64,000 nt of DNA. Origin: Leptospiraceae bacterium. Its GTDB lineage: Bacteria; Spirochaetota; Leptospiria; Leptospirales; Leptospiraceae. The DNA is taken from contig JAGOHK010000002.1 of assembly GCA_017996175.1 (NCBI GenBank), positions 62,001 through 126,000 of the forward strand, given 5' to 3'. Below are positions 55,431 through 63,670 of this stretch, piece by piece (within the stretch, counting starts at the first letter, position 1; the number at the start of each line of letters is the position of its first letter). The notes under the pieces are model-generated. The model did no database searches. It worked only from the letters and a program-made list of their open reading frames with translations, and was not told the origin of the DNA. The position numbers and the translations under genes are program-made.

Positions 55431-56420
55431 TTAAAGCCGCATATTCATTCCAAATTCGAAGATTACTTCTTTTGTATTGATATAACTTCTATAAGAACCC
55501 AGGTAGTTAGACAGAATATCGCTTTCGGATAATCCACCGGTAGTTTTAAAATATCCATCCGTAAATTGTCGATGACCTGTTATTGCAAATTTAAAAATAG
55601 ACTTTTCAGAAATGATATAACTTAGTTCTATTCGAGATAAAAAACCCGGTCCGGAAGTATAGGCTAAAAAATTTAATGCTCTTTGAATATGAAAGTCTCT
55701 TGTTTTTATGAATGCATAAAGAATATGAAAGGAAGGCTCAATTTTAAAATTTCCAAAGGAAAATATATACCCGCCCCCGATAGGAATTTCCGTGAATGAG
55801 TAAGAATAAGATAAACCGGGACCGATCGGACCGTAAAAAATTGGTTTGGAACTGATAAATTGCATCACATCGTAGACATATAATTTTGCATAAGAATATC
55901 TGAGTCCAAATGAAAAGAAAAAACCTGAATTCAAAACCCATGGATCCGGGGATGTTTCGCCAAAATGATACCTAAAAAATCCTTCCATGTTATATTCTGA
56001 AATAGTGGATCGACCTTTTCCGTCTGCAAAATTATTTGTACCTGTATAAGTATGAGCTGTATCATAAAGGATTCCTTGAAAGGGGGAAAATTTTGAACCT
56101 TTTTCGGAAGAATTACTTCGTAAGAAAAAATCTTCATCTCTAGTTCCACCAGAATTTTGATACCATCCATTTGTGACAAATCGTCCTCGAATGGAAAATT
56201 TATTTTTAAAATAACCGCCCTCTATACCACCTAAGTTAAAATTTCGTTGGTAAGTGATTCGTGAACCACCTTGGATCCCGGAAAGATTAGGGTATTTGTT
56301 TCCTGTTTCAAAAATATGTTCTCCCTCATTTCTAAGTCCGACTAGTCCAATGTATCCGTCTGCATAGATTTGAAAATGGCAGAAAAACATTAGAATTAAA
56401 ACTGTTTTAAAAAGATTCAC
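55431..56420 (-). CDS. Omptin-like outer-membrane protease
   Basis: The protein has 329 residues from the GTG at 56420, chosen because it gives a clean signal peptide (NLFKTVLILMFFCHFQIYA); the frame extends to an ATG at 56522 through a hairpin sequence. The mature protein is a small beta barrel. The catalytic pattern of omptins seems present: RDEDFF (Asp-x-Asp, about 95 and 97) and TRDFHIQ (Asp-x-His, about 242 and 244), as Asp83/Asp85 and Asp210/His212 in OmpT. The text GLRYSYAKLYVYDVMQFI also sits as the OmpT strand region does. A role in surface proteolysis is inferred. Confidence 0.62.
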   Translation of the reverse strand: MNLFKTVLILMFFCHFQIYADGYIGLVGLRNEGEHIFETGNKYPNLSGIQGGSRITYQRNFNLGGIEGGYFKNKFSIRGRFVTNGWYQNSGGTRDEDFFLRSNSSEKGSKFSPFQGILYDTAHTYTGTNNFADGKGRSTISEYNMEGFFRYHFGETSPDPWVLNSGFFFSFGLRYSYAKLYVYDVMQFISSKPIFYGPIGPGLSYSYSFTEIPIGGGYIFSFGNFKIEPSFHILYAFIKTRDFHIQRALNFLAYTSGPGFLSRIELSYIISEKSIFKFAITGHRQFTDGYFKTTGGLSESDILSNYLGSYRSYINTKEVIFEFGMNMRL

Positions 56421-56489
56421 TAAGTCATGAATTGTTAGGAATCTGAATCTGTAAATCAAAGAATATCCCTTTATTTTAGCATTAGTTTT

Positions 56490-56510
56490 ACCGTGAAATG
56501 ATTTCACGGT
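56490..56510. repeat. ACCGTGAAAT-G-ATTTCACGGT palindrome
   Basis: Perfect 10-bp arms with one base between. It lies upstream of the omptin-like gene and inside the rejected N-terminal extension of its frame. It may be an operator for that gene or part of the repeat cluster that follows. Confidence 0.55.
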
Positions 56511-56519
56511 TAGAGTCGT

Positions 56520-56567
56520 CACTTCGACATATTCGGCAGGCTCAGTCCAAGCTTCGCTCAGTGACCG
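56520..56567. repeat. Dispersed repeat cluster
   Basis: ACTTCGACATATTCGGCAGG followed by CTCAGT and then GCTTCGCTCAGTGACCG. The two halves are versions of the same dispersed element as at 24869 and 58361. It lies in the divergent gap between the omptin-like gene and the second parA. Confidence 0.6.
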
Positions 56568-56672
56568 CCAAAGTTCTCTTAATTGTCCGATAAAAGCGAT
56601 GGGATTTTTAAACTAGGAATCTAAGTTTATGATTTCGGATTTTTACAGGTTTAGTCGAATAGTATTTTAGAT

Positions 56673-57608
56673 ATGGCAACGAAAAAAAAAGAGCAAATCG
56701 GACTGAGTATAAGTGAGGCTTGTGATTTGTTTGGGGTCTCTAAGAAAGAATTTTTGCGTAAGGTCAAAGAATTTAAAATTCCAAGTTTGCAATCTGGGGA
56801 ATTTAGTGAATCTGTATTGGAAAAGTATTTTACTAAGCTTGAAGAAAAAAAGTATTCTTCTCATATCATTGCCATTTCCAACCAAAAAGGGGGAGAAGGT
56901 AAAACTACGATTTCTTTATTTCTCTCCGAAGCACTTTCTTTTGAATCAAAAGTTTTACTAGTGGACTGGGATCCGCAGGCGAATGCGACTAGGCTTTTTG
57001 TAAATGAACCAGAGAGAACTGTGTTTGATTGTTTGGGGTATAGAAAAAATCCAAAAGTTTCTGTAGAAACTGTGATTATTCAAATCAATGAAAATTTACA
57101 CTTACTGCCTTCCTCTTTGTCGCTTGCGAATTTTACAACTCCCTTCGAAAGAGATGATTTTGAATTATTAAAAGAAGCATTACTTCCAATTCTTTCGTCC
57201 TATAATTTTATTATTATAGATTGTCCTCCGTCTCTTGGGCTAGGACTCGAAAATGCTTTAATCGCTGCGGATTATATTTTAGTTCCCGTTCAGACAAGAG
57301 CTTTTAGTGTTCAGGGTCTGAAAGATTTATACGAAACAATTCAAAAAATCCAAGCTAAGGCAAACCAAAAGTTAAAACTTTTAGGTGCTGTATTTAATCA
57401 GTTCGAAGGGAATAGGGCGCTATCTGGACTTTCCGAGAGTGTAAAAAAATACTTTCCGGTATTCAAAACAAATATTTATAGAAAAGAAAGTATTCCGCAA
57501 GCACAAGCAAAGCGTAAAATGCTTTCCGGTTGTGATAAAGATACTTATAAATCTTTTATAGAATTGGCGAACGAAGTAAGGAGTAAAATAAATGTCCAAG
57601 AAAAATGA
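56673..57608 (+). CDS. ParA-type ATPase with N-terminal HTH (second copy in window)
   Basis: The protein has 311 residues. Residues about 10-55 form a MerR/excisionase-like HTH (LSISEACDLFGVSKKEFLRK). The ATPase follows with HIIAISNQKGGEGKTTISLF (deviant Walker A with Glu, as in the first ParA), LLVDWDPQANATRLF and IIDCPPSLGLG. An HTH in front of ParA is the mark of type Ia plasmid ATPases that repress their own operon. It overlaps the following parB by 17 bases, the same overlap as the first pair. Confidence 0.9.
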   Translation: MATKKKEQIGLSISEACDLFGVSKKEFLRKVKEFKIPSLQSGEFSESVLEKYFTKLEEKKYSSHIIAISNQKGGEGKTTISLFLSEALSFESKVLLVDWDPQANATRLFVNEPERTVFDCLGYRKNPKVSVETVIIQINENLHLLPSSLSLANFTTPFERDDFELLKEALLPILSSYNFIIIDCPPSLGLGLENALIAADYILVPVQTRAFSVQGLKDLYETIQKIQAKANQKLKLLGAVFNQFEGNRALSGLSESVKKYFPVFKTNIYRKESIPQAQAKRKMLSGCDKDTYKSFIELANEVRSKINVQEK

Positions 57609-58296
57609 TTTTTCCACGTTAGATTTAATTTCAGCGTACGAAGGTAAAAGCAAATCGACAGAGAAACTAAGTTTAAAAGACATTGAACCTAGTCCAAACC
57701 AACCCCGTCAATTTGGAAAAGAAAACGTTGACGATCTAGTTGATTCTATGAAACGAATGGGTTTGATTGAACCGATAGTCGTTCGAAAAAATAATTCTAA
57801 GTATATGATCGTTGCCGGAGAAAGAAGATTTCACGCAGCCGAGAGACTTGGTTGGACAGAAATTCCTGCAATCATCACAGAAGCGAATCCTGAACTTTGT
57901 TACGAAATGGCACTCGCGGAAAATGAAAAACGAAAAAGTCTCAATCCCTGGGAAGTAGGAAAAGCAATCCAATACCTGAGAAAGGAAAGAAAAAAAACAG
58001 CGCTAGAAGTAGGGGAGATTTTAGGTTATACAGAGCGATATGTAAAACAACTGAGCTCCATTGCACGCCTTGATCTAAAACATGTGTCTGAATTCATAGG
58101 GCAGGGAAATGAACCGTCGGTTAAAAATCTAGAGAGACTTTTAAAGTTCAAAGAGGGTAGGGGGGGTGAAACGAGTTCACCTTCTCCTAAGAAAGAAAAA
58201 ATTTCTATAAACTTGAAACCCTTATCTCAAAAACAGAGGGATTCCTTCTTAAAAGAAATCAAACCTATTGCTAAAAAATACGGGATTGAGATTTAG
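57592..58296 (+). CDS. ParB-type partition protein (second copy in window)
   Basis: The protein has 234 residues. PSPNQPRQFGKENVDDLVDS, MIVAGERRFHAAERLGWTEI and ALAENEKRKSLNPWEVGKAI are the ParB/Srx and CTP-binding blocks; the HTH is ALEVGEILGYTERYVKQLSS. The C-terminus is shorter than in chromosomal ParB. It is coupled to the HTH-ParA gene. No rep-like gene is adjacent, unlike the first pair. Confidence 0.9.
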   Translation: MSKKNDFSTLDLISAYEGKSKSTEKLSLKDIEPSPNQPRQFGKENVDDLVDSMKRMGLIEPIVVRKNNSKYMIVAGERRFHAAERLGWTEIPAIITEANPELCYEMALAENEKRKSLNPWEVGKAIQYLRKERKKTALEVGEILGYTERYVKQLSSIARLDLKHVSEFIGQGNEPSVKNLERLLKFKEGRGGETSSPSPKKEKISINLKPLSQKQRDSFLKEIKPIAKKYGIEI

Positions 58297-58330
58297 AAAA
58301 TGAGGTAAGTTGTTGGGGTGACTACTAATA

Positions 58331-58442
58331 CTGTCAACTTAAGGATTTTGCGAAAGAAGTCGGTCATTGAGCGAAGTCGAAATGCCACTTTTACTATTAG
58401 TTGTTACTTCGACTCCGCTCAGTAACCGTCTTAAGTTGACAG
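58331..58442. repeat. 112-bp inverted repeat after second parB
   Basis: Outer arms CTGTCAACTTAAG (58331-58343) and CTTAAGTTGACAG (58430-58442) are exact complements. The inside holds CGGTCATTGAGCGAAGTCGAA and an inverted CTCCGCTCAGTAACCG version, the dispersed repeat family seen at 24869 and 56520. It could be a mobile palindrome (REP/MITE-like), a terminator or, less likely, a partition site. Confidence 0.8.
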
Positions 58443-58551
58443 CATTGGGGGCACTACTATGTCCCATAAAATATATTAAAACCAATAATATTTTACTTGA
58501 AAAAAAAAGAAGAAAGTGAAACCTATTCGATTTCTTTCGGGGAAGGAATCG

Positions 58552-59193
58552 ATGATAGCGATAAATACGAGAAAGTATGCATTTACGGACTTTGTCCAGG
58601 TTTTGGAGCAGGTGGAAATTTTAGAGAGGGCTCGGTTTGTAGAGACGACCGGAGTATGGTCTTATTACCAGATCCTCCGCCATTGTACGGAGCATATCCA
58701 ATTTTCAATGACACATTTTCCTTACACCTACAATCCGTTTCTTAGAAAGACTGTAGGCAAATACCTATTAGCCAGAATATTGGAAAGGGGCTATATGATG
58801 CCGGATGGATACAACGGGCAGATTGAGACTGTCAGGATAGAAGGGGATGATAGGATTGCGCTTTTGCAATTTAAGGCAGCAATCTTTGCGTTTCGAAAGT
58901 TTAATCGTGAGTTTGCGATACATCCATTGTATGATGTGATGGACAAACCGACCTGGGAAAGGTTTCATTCTATACATATAGCTAACCATTTTAGTTTTGT
59001 AGAAATATTTCCAATCGAGATGGAATACGAGGAAGATGTAGAAGAAATAATCACCCAAAATATACAAAAGCAAAATTCTAGTCCTATACTATCCATCCAT
59101 ACTCTAAGTAAATTAGAAGCACAGGATGGAATGGGTTTGAGAAAAAAATCCAAAACAAAAGCTAAAGCGGTAACACGAAAGAGGAGGAGGTGA
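58552..59193 (+). CDS. DUF1569-like protein
   Basis: The protein has 213 residues from the ATG at 58552, which has GGGGAAGGA before it; a GTG at 58516 is also in frame. The block WSYYQILRHCTEHIQFSMTH and LQFKAAIFAFRKFNREFAIH fit the DUF1569/DinB-like helical family, which often has a metal-binding His set. The tail is Lys/Arg-rich (KSKTKAKAVTRKRRR). Function unknown. Confidence 0.75.
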   Translation: MIAINTRKYAFTDFVQVLEQVEILERARFVETTGVWSYYQILRHCTEHIQFSMTHFPYTYNPFLRKTVGKYLLARILERGYMMPDGYNGQIETVRIEGDDRIALLQFKAAIFAFRKFNREFAIHPLYDVMDKPTWERFHSIHIANHFSFVEIFPIEMEYEEDVEEIITQNIQKQNSSPILSIHTLSKLEAQDGMGLRKKSKTKAKAVTRKRRR

Positions 59194-59334
59194 AGAACTC
59201 TATCGAATAGTATAAACGTGTCAATGGTTGTTGTGAGCTCCGTGACCGCTATGGTTGCTATTTTTGGTGTATTTTTTTAGAATTGATTCTTTTTTGCTAT
59301 CCTAAAAGTCTATATTGGAGTAAATTACGACTTA

Positions 59335-59760
59335 ATGGAATTTAGGGTAGTAATTGATACTTCGGTTTTAATCTCAGGATTATATTCAAATAAAGGAGCA
59401 GCGTTTAAGCTATTAGAAATAATTGGACATCCTAATTTAAAGGTTTTTATTTCGACTAGTTTAGCTCTGGAATATGAAGCTGTGGCAAAGCGGGAGACAG
59501 AAAGCTATTGGTTGGATTCAATGCTGTTAGATTCATTTATAGATTATATTTGTAATAATAGTTTTGAAACTGTTATTTATTATAATTGGCGACCTTTCTT
59601 GTCAGATCCAAATGATGATTTTATTCTTGAACTCGCCGTAGCTTCTAGCGTAGATTGGATTGTAACTTACAATCACTCCGATTTTATTGGATCAGATAAA
59701 TTTGGGATAAAGACCATAACACCTAAAGAATTACTCATAAAAATGGGGGTATTGGAATGA
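59335..59760 (+). CDS. PIN-domain toxin-like ribonuclease
   Basis: The protein has 141 residues. RVVIDTSVLISGLYSNKGAA carries the first Asp of the PIN active site, and SDPNDDFILELAVASSVDWI, VTYNHSDF the later acidic residues. It belongs to the COG1569-like PIN group of type II toxin-antitoxin systems. The next gene overlaps its stop by 4 bases (ATGA). Confidence 0.85.
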   Translation: MEFRVVIDTSVLISGLYSNKGAAFKLLEIIGHPNLKVFISTSLALEYEAVAKRETESYWLDSMLLDSFIDYICNNSFETVIYYNWRPFLSDPNDDFILELAVASSVDWIVTYNHSDFIGSDKFGIKTITPKELLIKMGVLE

Positions 59761-59993
59761 GAGCACTTAATGTAAAGCTTCCAGATTCTCTTGTCGCTAA
59801 AATGGAAGAGTTATCAAAGAAAGATGGGATCACATTGGATTATTTTGTTAGCCTTGCAGTCGCTGAAAAAATCTCCTCTTGGATTTCTGAGGGTTATATA
59901 CAAGAAAGAGGAAAACGGGCGAATAAAGAAAAATATCTCAATGCTCTAAAATTAATCCCGAGTCGCGAACCATATATTTATGATAAGTTGTAG
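59757..59993 (+). CDS. Antitoxin (ribbon-helix-helix/HicB-like) of PIN pair
   Basis: The protein has 78 residues. MRALNVKLPDSLVAKMEELS then LDYFVSLAVAEKISSWISEG is the ribbon-helix-helix form of small antitoxins that bind DNA and neutralise their partner. It comes after the toxin, a reversed order for type II systems. The ATGA overlap shows translational coupling. Confidence 0.82.
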   Translation: MRALNVKLPDSLVAKMEELSKKDGITLDYFVSLAVAEKISSWISEGYIQERGKRANKEKYLNALKLIPSREPYIYDKL

Positions 59994-60061
59994 TTGTGGT
60001 GTTGTCACTGTTGTGCCTGTCGCTCGTCAAAACCTTATAACCGTAGGTAAATCGTAGTTAT

Positions 60062-60660
60062 CTACATGGAGGAGGAATGCCAACGGTATACATGGTGTAA
60101 CCCTCCAAGAACAGGAATTGCATTTGGTGAACGAAGTTTTACGGGTAAAGGTTCGTAGATTCTACCAAGAGGTGAATCTTTGTTACGAAACAAATGAGGT
60201 CTAGAGTGATTGTAGTAGTGAATGTAATCTTTAAGAAGTCTATCAAGATGATCTTCACTTAATGGGATAATATGATCAAGCAACTCTCTTCTAACAGTAC
60301 CATTAAATCGTTCGACAACTCCGTTCTGCCAAGGCGAGTGAAAAGCCGTTCTCTTAGGGATAATCCCGTGGTTCGACACGCTAGCTAGGAAGCTGCTGCT
60401 CACCAACCGGACGTTAAGAGACGTAGTGAAAGTCTTTTGAAAATATAGAATCGTTATCCATGATTAAGTATTTTGGCAGGACTTGGACAAAGCCGAATGC
60501 ATTTCTAATTTGTTGCTTCATCCAATTAGGATTAGGATTAAAAGTAGAACGAAAGTAAAGAATCTCTCTAGTATGATGAGAGATGATAAACAATGTATAC
60601 AAAGTTTGAAAATTCCAAGTATACGAGACACAAAAATCCATAGCAATGATTTTATCAGCG
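60062..60660 (-). pseudogene. Broken integrase-core transposase (IS fragment)
   Basis: Two frames on the minus strand make one DDE transposase. The first (60641 to 60414) carries KIIAMDFCVSYTWNFQTLYT and PKYLIMDNDSIFSKDF (two Asp). The second (60406 to 60062) carries TAFHSPWQNGVVERFNGTVR (the Glu) and HYYNHSRPHL. Between FHY and FLASVSNHGI there is a 31-base insertion, GTCTCTTAACGTCCGGTTGG then TGAGCAGCAGC, that introduces a stop and frameshift. The N-terminus is also missing. No terminal inverted repeats are seen. Confidence 0.88.
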
Positions 60661-60667
60661 AATAGCA

Positions 60668-60871
60668 GTGGTTAAGGATAGCGGACATAAATGGGGAATC
60701 GTAAAGGTTCCGATTGATCCGAAGGACCCAAGTAAGGGAGTTAAGGCAGTTCCTTATGATCCTTATTATAAAAATTTAAATGGACAGGATTGGAACAGAA
60801 CAGATAACCATGCAAATCCGACCAGAGCATATTGGGTTATTCCGGATCCAAATGCGATAGGAAAGAGGTAA
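60668..60871 (+). CDS. Orphan C-terminal toxin-like tail
   Basis: The protein has 67 residues and a GTG start; no clear ribosome site. HKWGIVKVPIDPKDPSKGVK and YDPYYKNLNGQDWNRTDNHA look like the soluble end of a larger polymorphic or Rhs-type protein, cut off upstream where the IS fragment ends (about 60660). A secreted protein gene follows 6 bases later, as an immunity gene would. The toxin reading is inference. Confidence 0.5.
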   Translation: MVKDSGHKWGIVKVPIDPKDPSKGVKAVPYDPYYKNLNGQDWNRTDNHANPTRAYWVIPDPNAIGKR

Positions 60872-60877
60872 TGCACA

Positions 60878-61546
60878 ATGATTAGAGTATTATTATGCCT
60901 ACTATTATTAATTGCTTATCCTGCTGTTACAAAGGAAACGAAGAAATTTTCAATTTATATTTTCCTCTTAGATGATAAGGAAATTTTAAATGAATCTTTA
61001 GAATCATTTGAACCAAAGGTTTATTGTCCTCGAGGAGAAATATTGGAAGCACTCGATTTCAAAGATAGAAAAAAAATTGGTGGAGGAACGCTTTCGTATG
61101 CACAAGTACTCTGTCATTCAAATAAAGGTTACATAAGTCAAACGGACTATGATGTTCATGGGGGAACAAATAAAGAATGGTATTTAAAAAATAAAGAGAA
61201 ACTTCTGTCTTTGCATGAATATGGAAAAATATTTAGCGGAGCATACGTGAATCCAAAATCAACCAGTATGCTATTAATTCCGTATTCCGTTGATTCAAAG
61301 AATTTTCAATTAAAGCTTATTTTAGAAGCCGCTATAAAAAAAGGTGGAGATTCAGCAGTTTTTCGCTTTAATCAATGGAAAATATCGGGTAATCAATGCG
61401 AGCTTTCTAATCAATTTATGAAGTTAATTCTCACTAAGGAGGGTGAAAATATTCATTTGAAAGTTATAAAAGATTCTAAGTATAATATGAAAGATTTTGA
61501 TGATACAATCTGGATTCCGAATACTGATCCGGAACGGAGAAGTTAA
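60878..61546 (+). CDS. Secreted hypothetical protein downstream of toxin-like tail
   Basis: The protein has 222 residues and a signal peptide (MIRVLLCLLLLIAYPAVT). The mature part has three scattered Cys (VYCPRG, VLCHSN, NQCELS) and no membrane helix. Position after a truncated toxin-like tail suggests a periplasmic immunity protein, but the sequence does not match a family I know. It may also be independent. Confidence 0.65.
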   Translation: MIRVLLCLLLLIAYPAVTKETKKFSIYIFLLDDKEILNESLESFEPKVYCPRGEILEALDFKDRKKIGGGTLSYAQVLCHSNKGYISQTDYDVHGGTNKEWYLKNKEKLLSLHEYGKIFSGAYVNPKSTSMLLIPYSVDSKNFQLKLILEAAIKKGGDSAVFRFNQWKISGNQCELSNQFMKLILTKEGENIHLKVIKDSKYNMKDFDDTIWIPNTDPERRS

Positions 61547-62294
61547 AATTGTCGTTCGCCAAAATGCAATCTGCAATGATTACTTGGAGGAGGATTGCCA
61601 TTGGTATACATGCTGTAACCCTCCAATAATAGGAATCGAATTGGGTGAATAAAGTTTAGAAGGTAAGGAGAAATGATTAATGGTTAGTAAAGAGTAATAC
61701 TGATTATGCGAAAAAGTCAGAATAACAAAAGAGTCTTAAAGGAGCCTTACAGCGTGTTCAAACCAAAAAAGTCGCTGTGGCGGGTTTTTGTTTTTTTTTG
61801 GCGTTACCTTTTTTTGCCAATTACACAAAACTCAAAAAAAGGTAACAGTAAAAATCCCACGCTGGGAAGCGGTAATAAAAAGAATCTCTCTTTGATAAAA
61901 GAAGGCAAAGAGGATATCGAAAGTGTAAACTTCTGAATGAAGAGACCACCCTTTCATCTGAAGGATGAAACCTAGCAGACCTTCGCTCCTTCCGCCTGAT
62001 GGCTAACGGAGCTACGTCGGATAATAAGGGTTAACCTTATGAAAGAAAAAAGTCTACCAAGAAGTAGCGTTAGGGATACGAAGGGGAAGTCGCTCAGTTC
62101 GCGACCGTAGCGATAGCGAAGCCCGTAGCAGCCCGACGCGCTAGTCGGAAGAAGGAAAACAATAATGCGAAAGATGCGCCAAATACGAAATAACCGCGAA
62201 ACGCCCAGTGCGAAACAGTGGGTAAAAATCTCGTACAGATAAAGCTTGACTACTTAGTTTTTTCCTGTAAAATGAAAAAGATGAGGAGAATAGA
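61547..62294. other. Gene-poor junk-like region with IS remnant and inverted repeats
   Basis: About 750 bases without a convincing gene. It starts with the transposase remnant at 61580-61665. Nested inverted repeats follow: CAGCGTG (61750) with CACGCTG (61858) and GTTACCTTTTTTTG (61803) with CAAAAAAAGGTAAC (61833). From about 61980 to 62160 the sequence is GC-richer, with ATAAGG-GTTAA-CCTTAT (62023 area) and AGCGATAGCGAAGCCCGTAG. A frame at 61706-61936 looks accidental. The gene at 62295 must have its promoter near 62240. Confidence 0.6.
61580..61665 (-). pseudogene. Remnant of a second copy of the same transposase
   Basis: The minus-strand reading SPNSIPIIGGLQHVYQWQSS matches the C-terminus SPNAIPVLGGLHHVYRWHSS of the transposase at 60062-60660. 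The plus-strand text TGGAGGAGGATTGCCATTGG and GTAACCCTCCAA parallels 60067 and 60105. So two same-orientation ends of one IS family bracket the 60668-61546 pair. Confidence 0.85.
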
Positions 62295-63032
62295 ATGAAA
62301 AAATTTAATTTAGTTGTAATCCTTTTAATCTTAGTGAGTATTTCGCTTAACGCAAAAAGTAAATCTGGCAGAATCAATATAACTCTACCTCAATTCTCTT
62401 CTCCCAGTAGCAATGGAGTTTCCTTTCCTATCGGTTCTGGGCTTTCGCCGTATTTTTACACCAATCCTGCCTATCAAAATTTTATTTTAGGTCAATACAA
62501 TTTGAATGCGATTAATTCTCGTTTGCCGCAACCACAATCTGATTTAGGCAATCAGATTTTAGATAAACATATTCAATCAGAAATTGCGGAGGAAATCAGG
62601 GTTCAACCAATTCAATCTGGAAATGCGATGCCAGTCTATCGAATTACAAATATTATTGACCATGGAAATGCCACAAATTCCAAAGATCCAAAATTTAAAC
62701 ATGTAGATTTTCTACTTTGGAAATTTCAAACGATAGAGGAGGGGATTCCTGTTCAAGTAAATGGTTCTCAATTAGAGTTTGGTAATGCAATTGTATTTAC
62801 GGATAAACCAGAATCTCTTTTGAAATTTGTAACAAAAGAGAAGGAAAATTACTTTTTGTTGGAAACGAGAGATAATAGGGTATTAACCGGACTTTTGGTG
62901 AATACAAAGTCAAAAAAAGTAACTAGAGTTCAATGTTTCAAAGTTCAAAATGAGAGTCGGGAAACGTATGACCATACCATTCTTTCAGACGAGGTAGACT
63001 TTTGGAGTTACCTAGCTTTATTTAATAAATAG
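62295..63032 (+). CDS. Secreted hypothetical protein
   Basis: The protein has 245 residues, a signal peptide (NLVVILLILVSISLNA) and GAGGAG before the ATG. The N-terminal third is low-complexity and Pro/Ser/Asn-rich (LPQFSSPSSNGVSFPIGSG). The C-terminal part is a compact beta-rich domain (GIPVQVNGSQLEFGNAIVFT, FWSYLALFNK). No Cys near the signal end. Function unknown. Confidence 0.75.
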   Translation: MKKFNLVVILLILVSISLNAKSKSGRINITLPQFSSPSSNGVSFPIGSGLSPYFYTNPAYQNFILGQYNLNAINSRLPQPQSDLGNQILDKHIQSEIAEEIRVQPIQSGNAMPVYRITNIIDHGNATNSKDPKFKHVDFLLWKFQTIEEGIPVQVNGSQLEFGNAIVFTDKPESLLKFVTKEKENYFLLETRDNRVLTGLLVNTKSKKVTRVQCFKVQNESRETYDHTILSDEVDFWSYLALFNK

Positions 63033-63095
63033 TGACTTGACAAGTTTTTGTTTTCTCTGCGTAAATAAAGTTAAATTAGAACTTGGGCGGTGATT

Positions 63096-63665
63096 ATGTT
63101 AGACTTTGTAGACAAAATGAAAAATGAACTCATGGGAATTCAAAACAGCTTAAACGAACTTCTCGGTTTAAAAACCTTTGTAGAATCTATCAAAAAACTA
63201 ATTAGTTTTTTCGATTTGTTTTTTACAATTGTTCCTCCTGAGGTAATTTTACTTTTTATTTTTTGTGCTTTATTTTTAGTTCTTGTAAATAATATTTCCC
63301 CTACGACACCTAGGATTAATATTACTCTTGCTGTGGGGATATTCAGTGTTATCTGGCTTTATATAAACCATATATTTACAGGAGAATACAAAGCTCTAAG
63401 AGTATTTTATACATCTCTTTATATTCTAGTTCCTGCCTACATAGTAGAAATTTCGAAGTTCGGATACAAACAAGTTTATAATATAAGACAGAAATCTAAA
63501 AAGATTGAAAATCCGGATGATTTAATTAGCCCGATTCGGGAAATTAATGAAGGGTATTATAAATTTCTAAATGCCCAAGCGGATTACAAAAATACTCCAC
63601 TCGATTTAAAAAAATCTTTACAATCTTTGAAAGCATCCATTGAAACTTTAGAACAAAAGTTGTAG
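63096..63665 (+). CDS. Two-TM hypothetical protein
   Basis: The protein has 189 residues from the ATG at 63096; a GTG two codons earlier is possible. Residues about 20-45 are amphipathic, then hydrophobic segments at about 45-65 (PPEVILLFIFCALFLVLVN), 72-92 and 105-120 suggest three to four short membrane helices. The cytosolic C-terminus is charged. It starts 63 bases after the previous stop. Family not recognised. Confidence 0.65.
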   Translation: MLDFVDKMKNELMGIQNSLNELLGLKTFVESIKKLISFFDLFFTIVPPEVILLFIFCALFLVLVNNISPTTPRINITLAVGIFSVIWLYINHIFTGEYKALRVFYTSLYILVPAYIVEISKFGYKQVYNIRQKSKKIENPDDLISPIREINEGYYKFLNAQADYKNTPLDLKKSLQSLKASIETLEQKL

Positions 63666-63670
63666 TAGAT

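Noticed and set aside
61706-61936. 76-residue open frame in the gap after the IS remnant
   Set aside because: Low-complexity Phe/Trp and Lys/Asn composition over T-runs and inverted repeats, no ribosome site.
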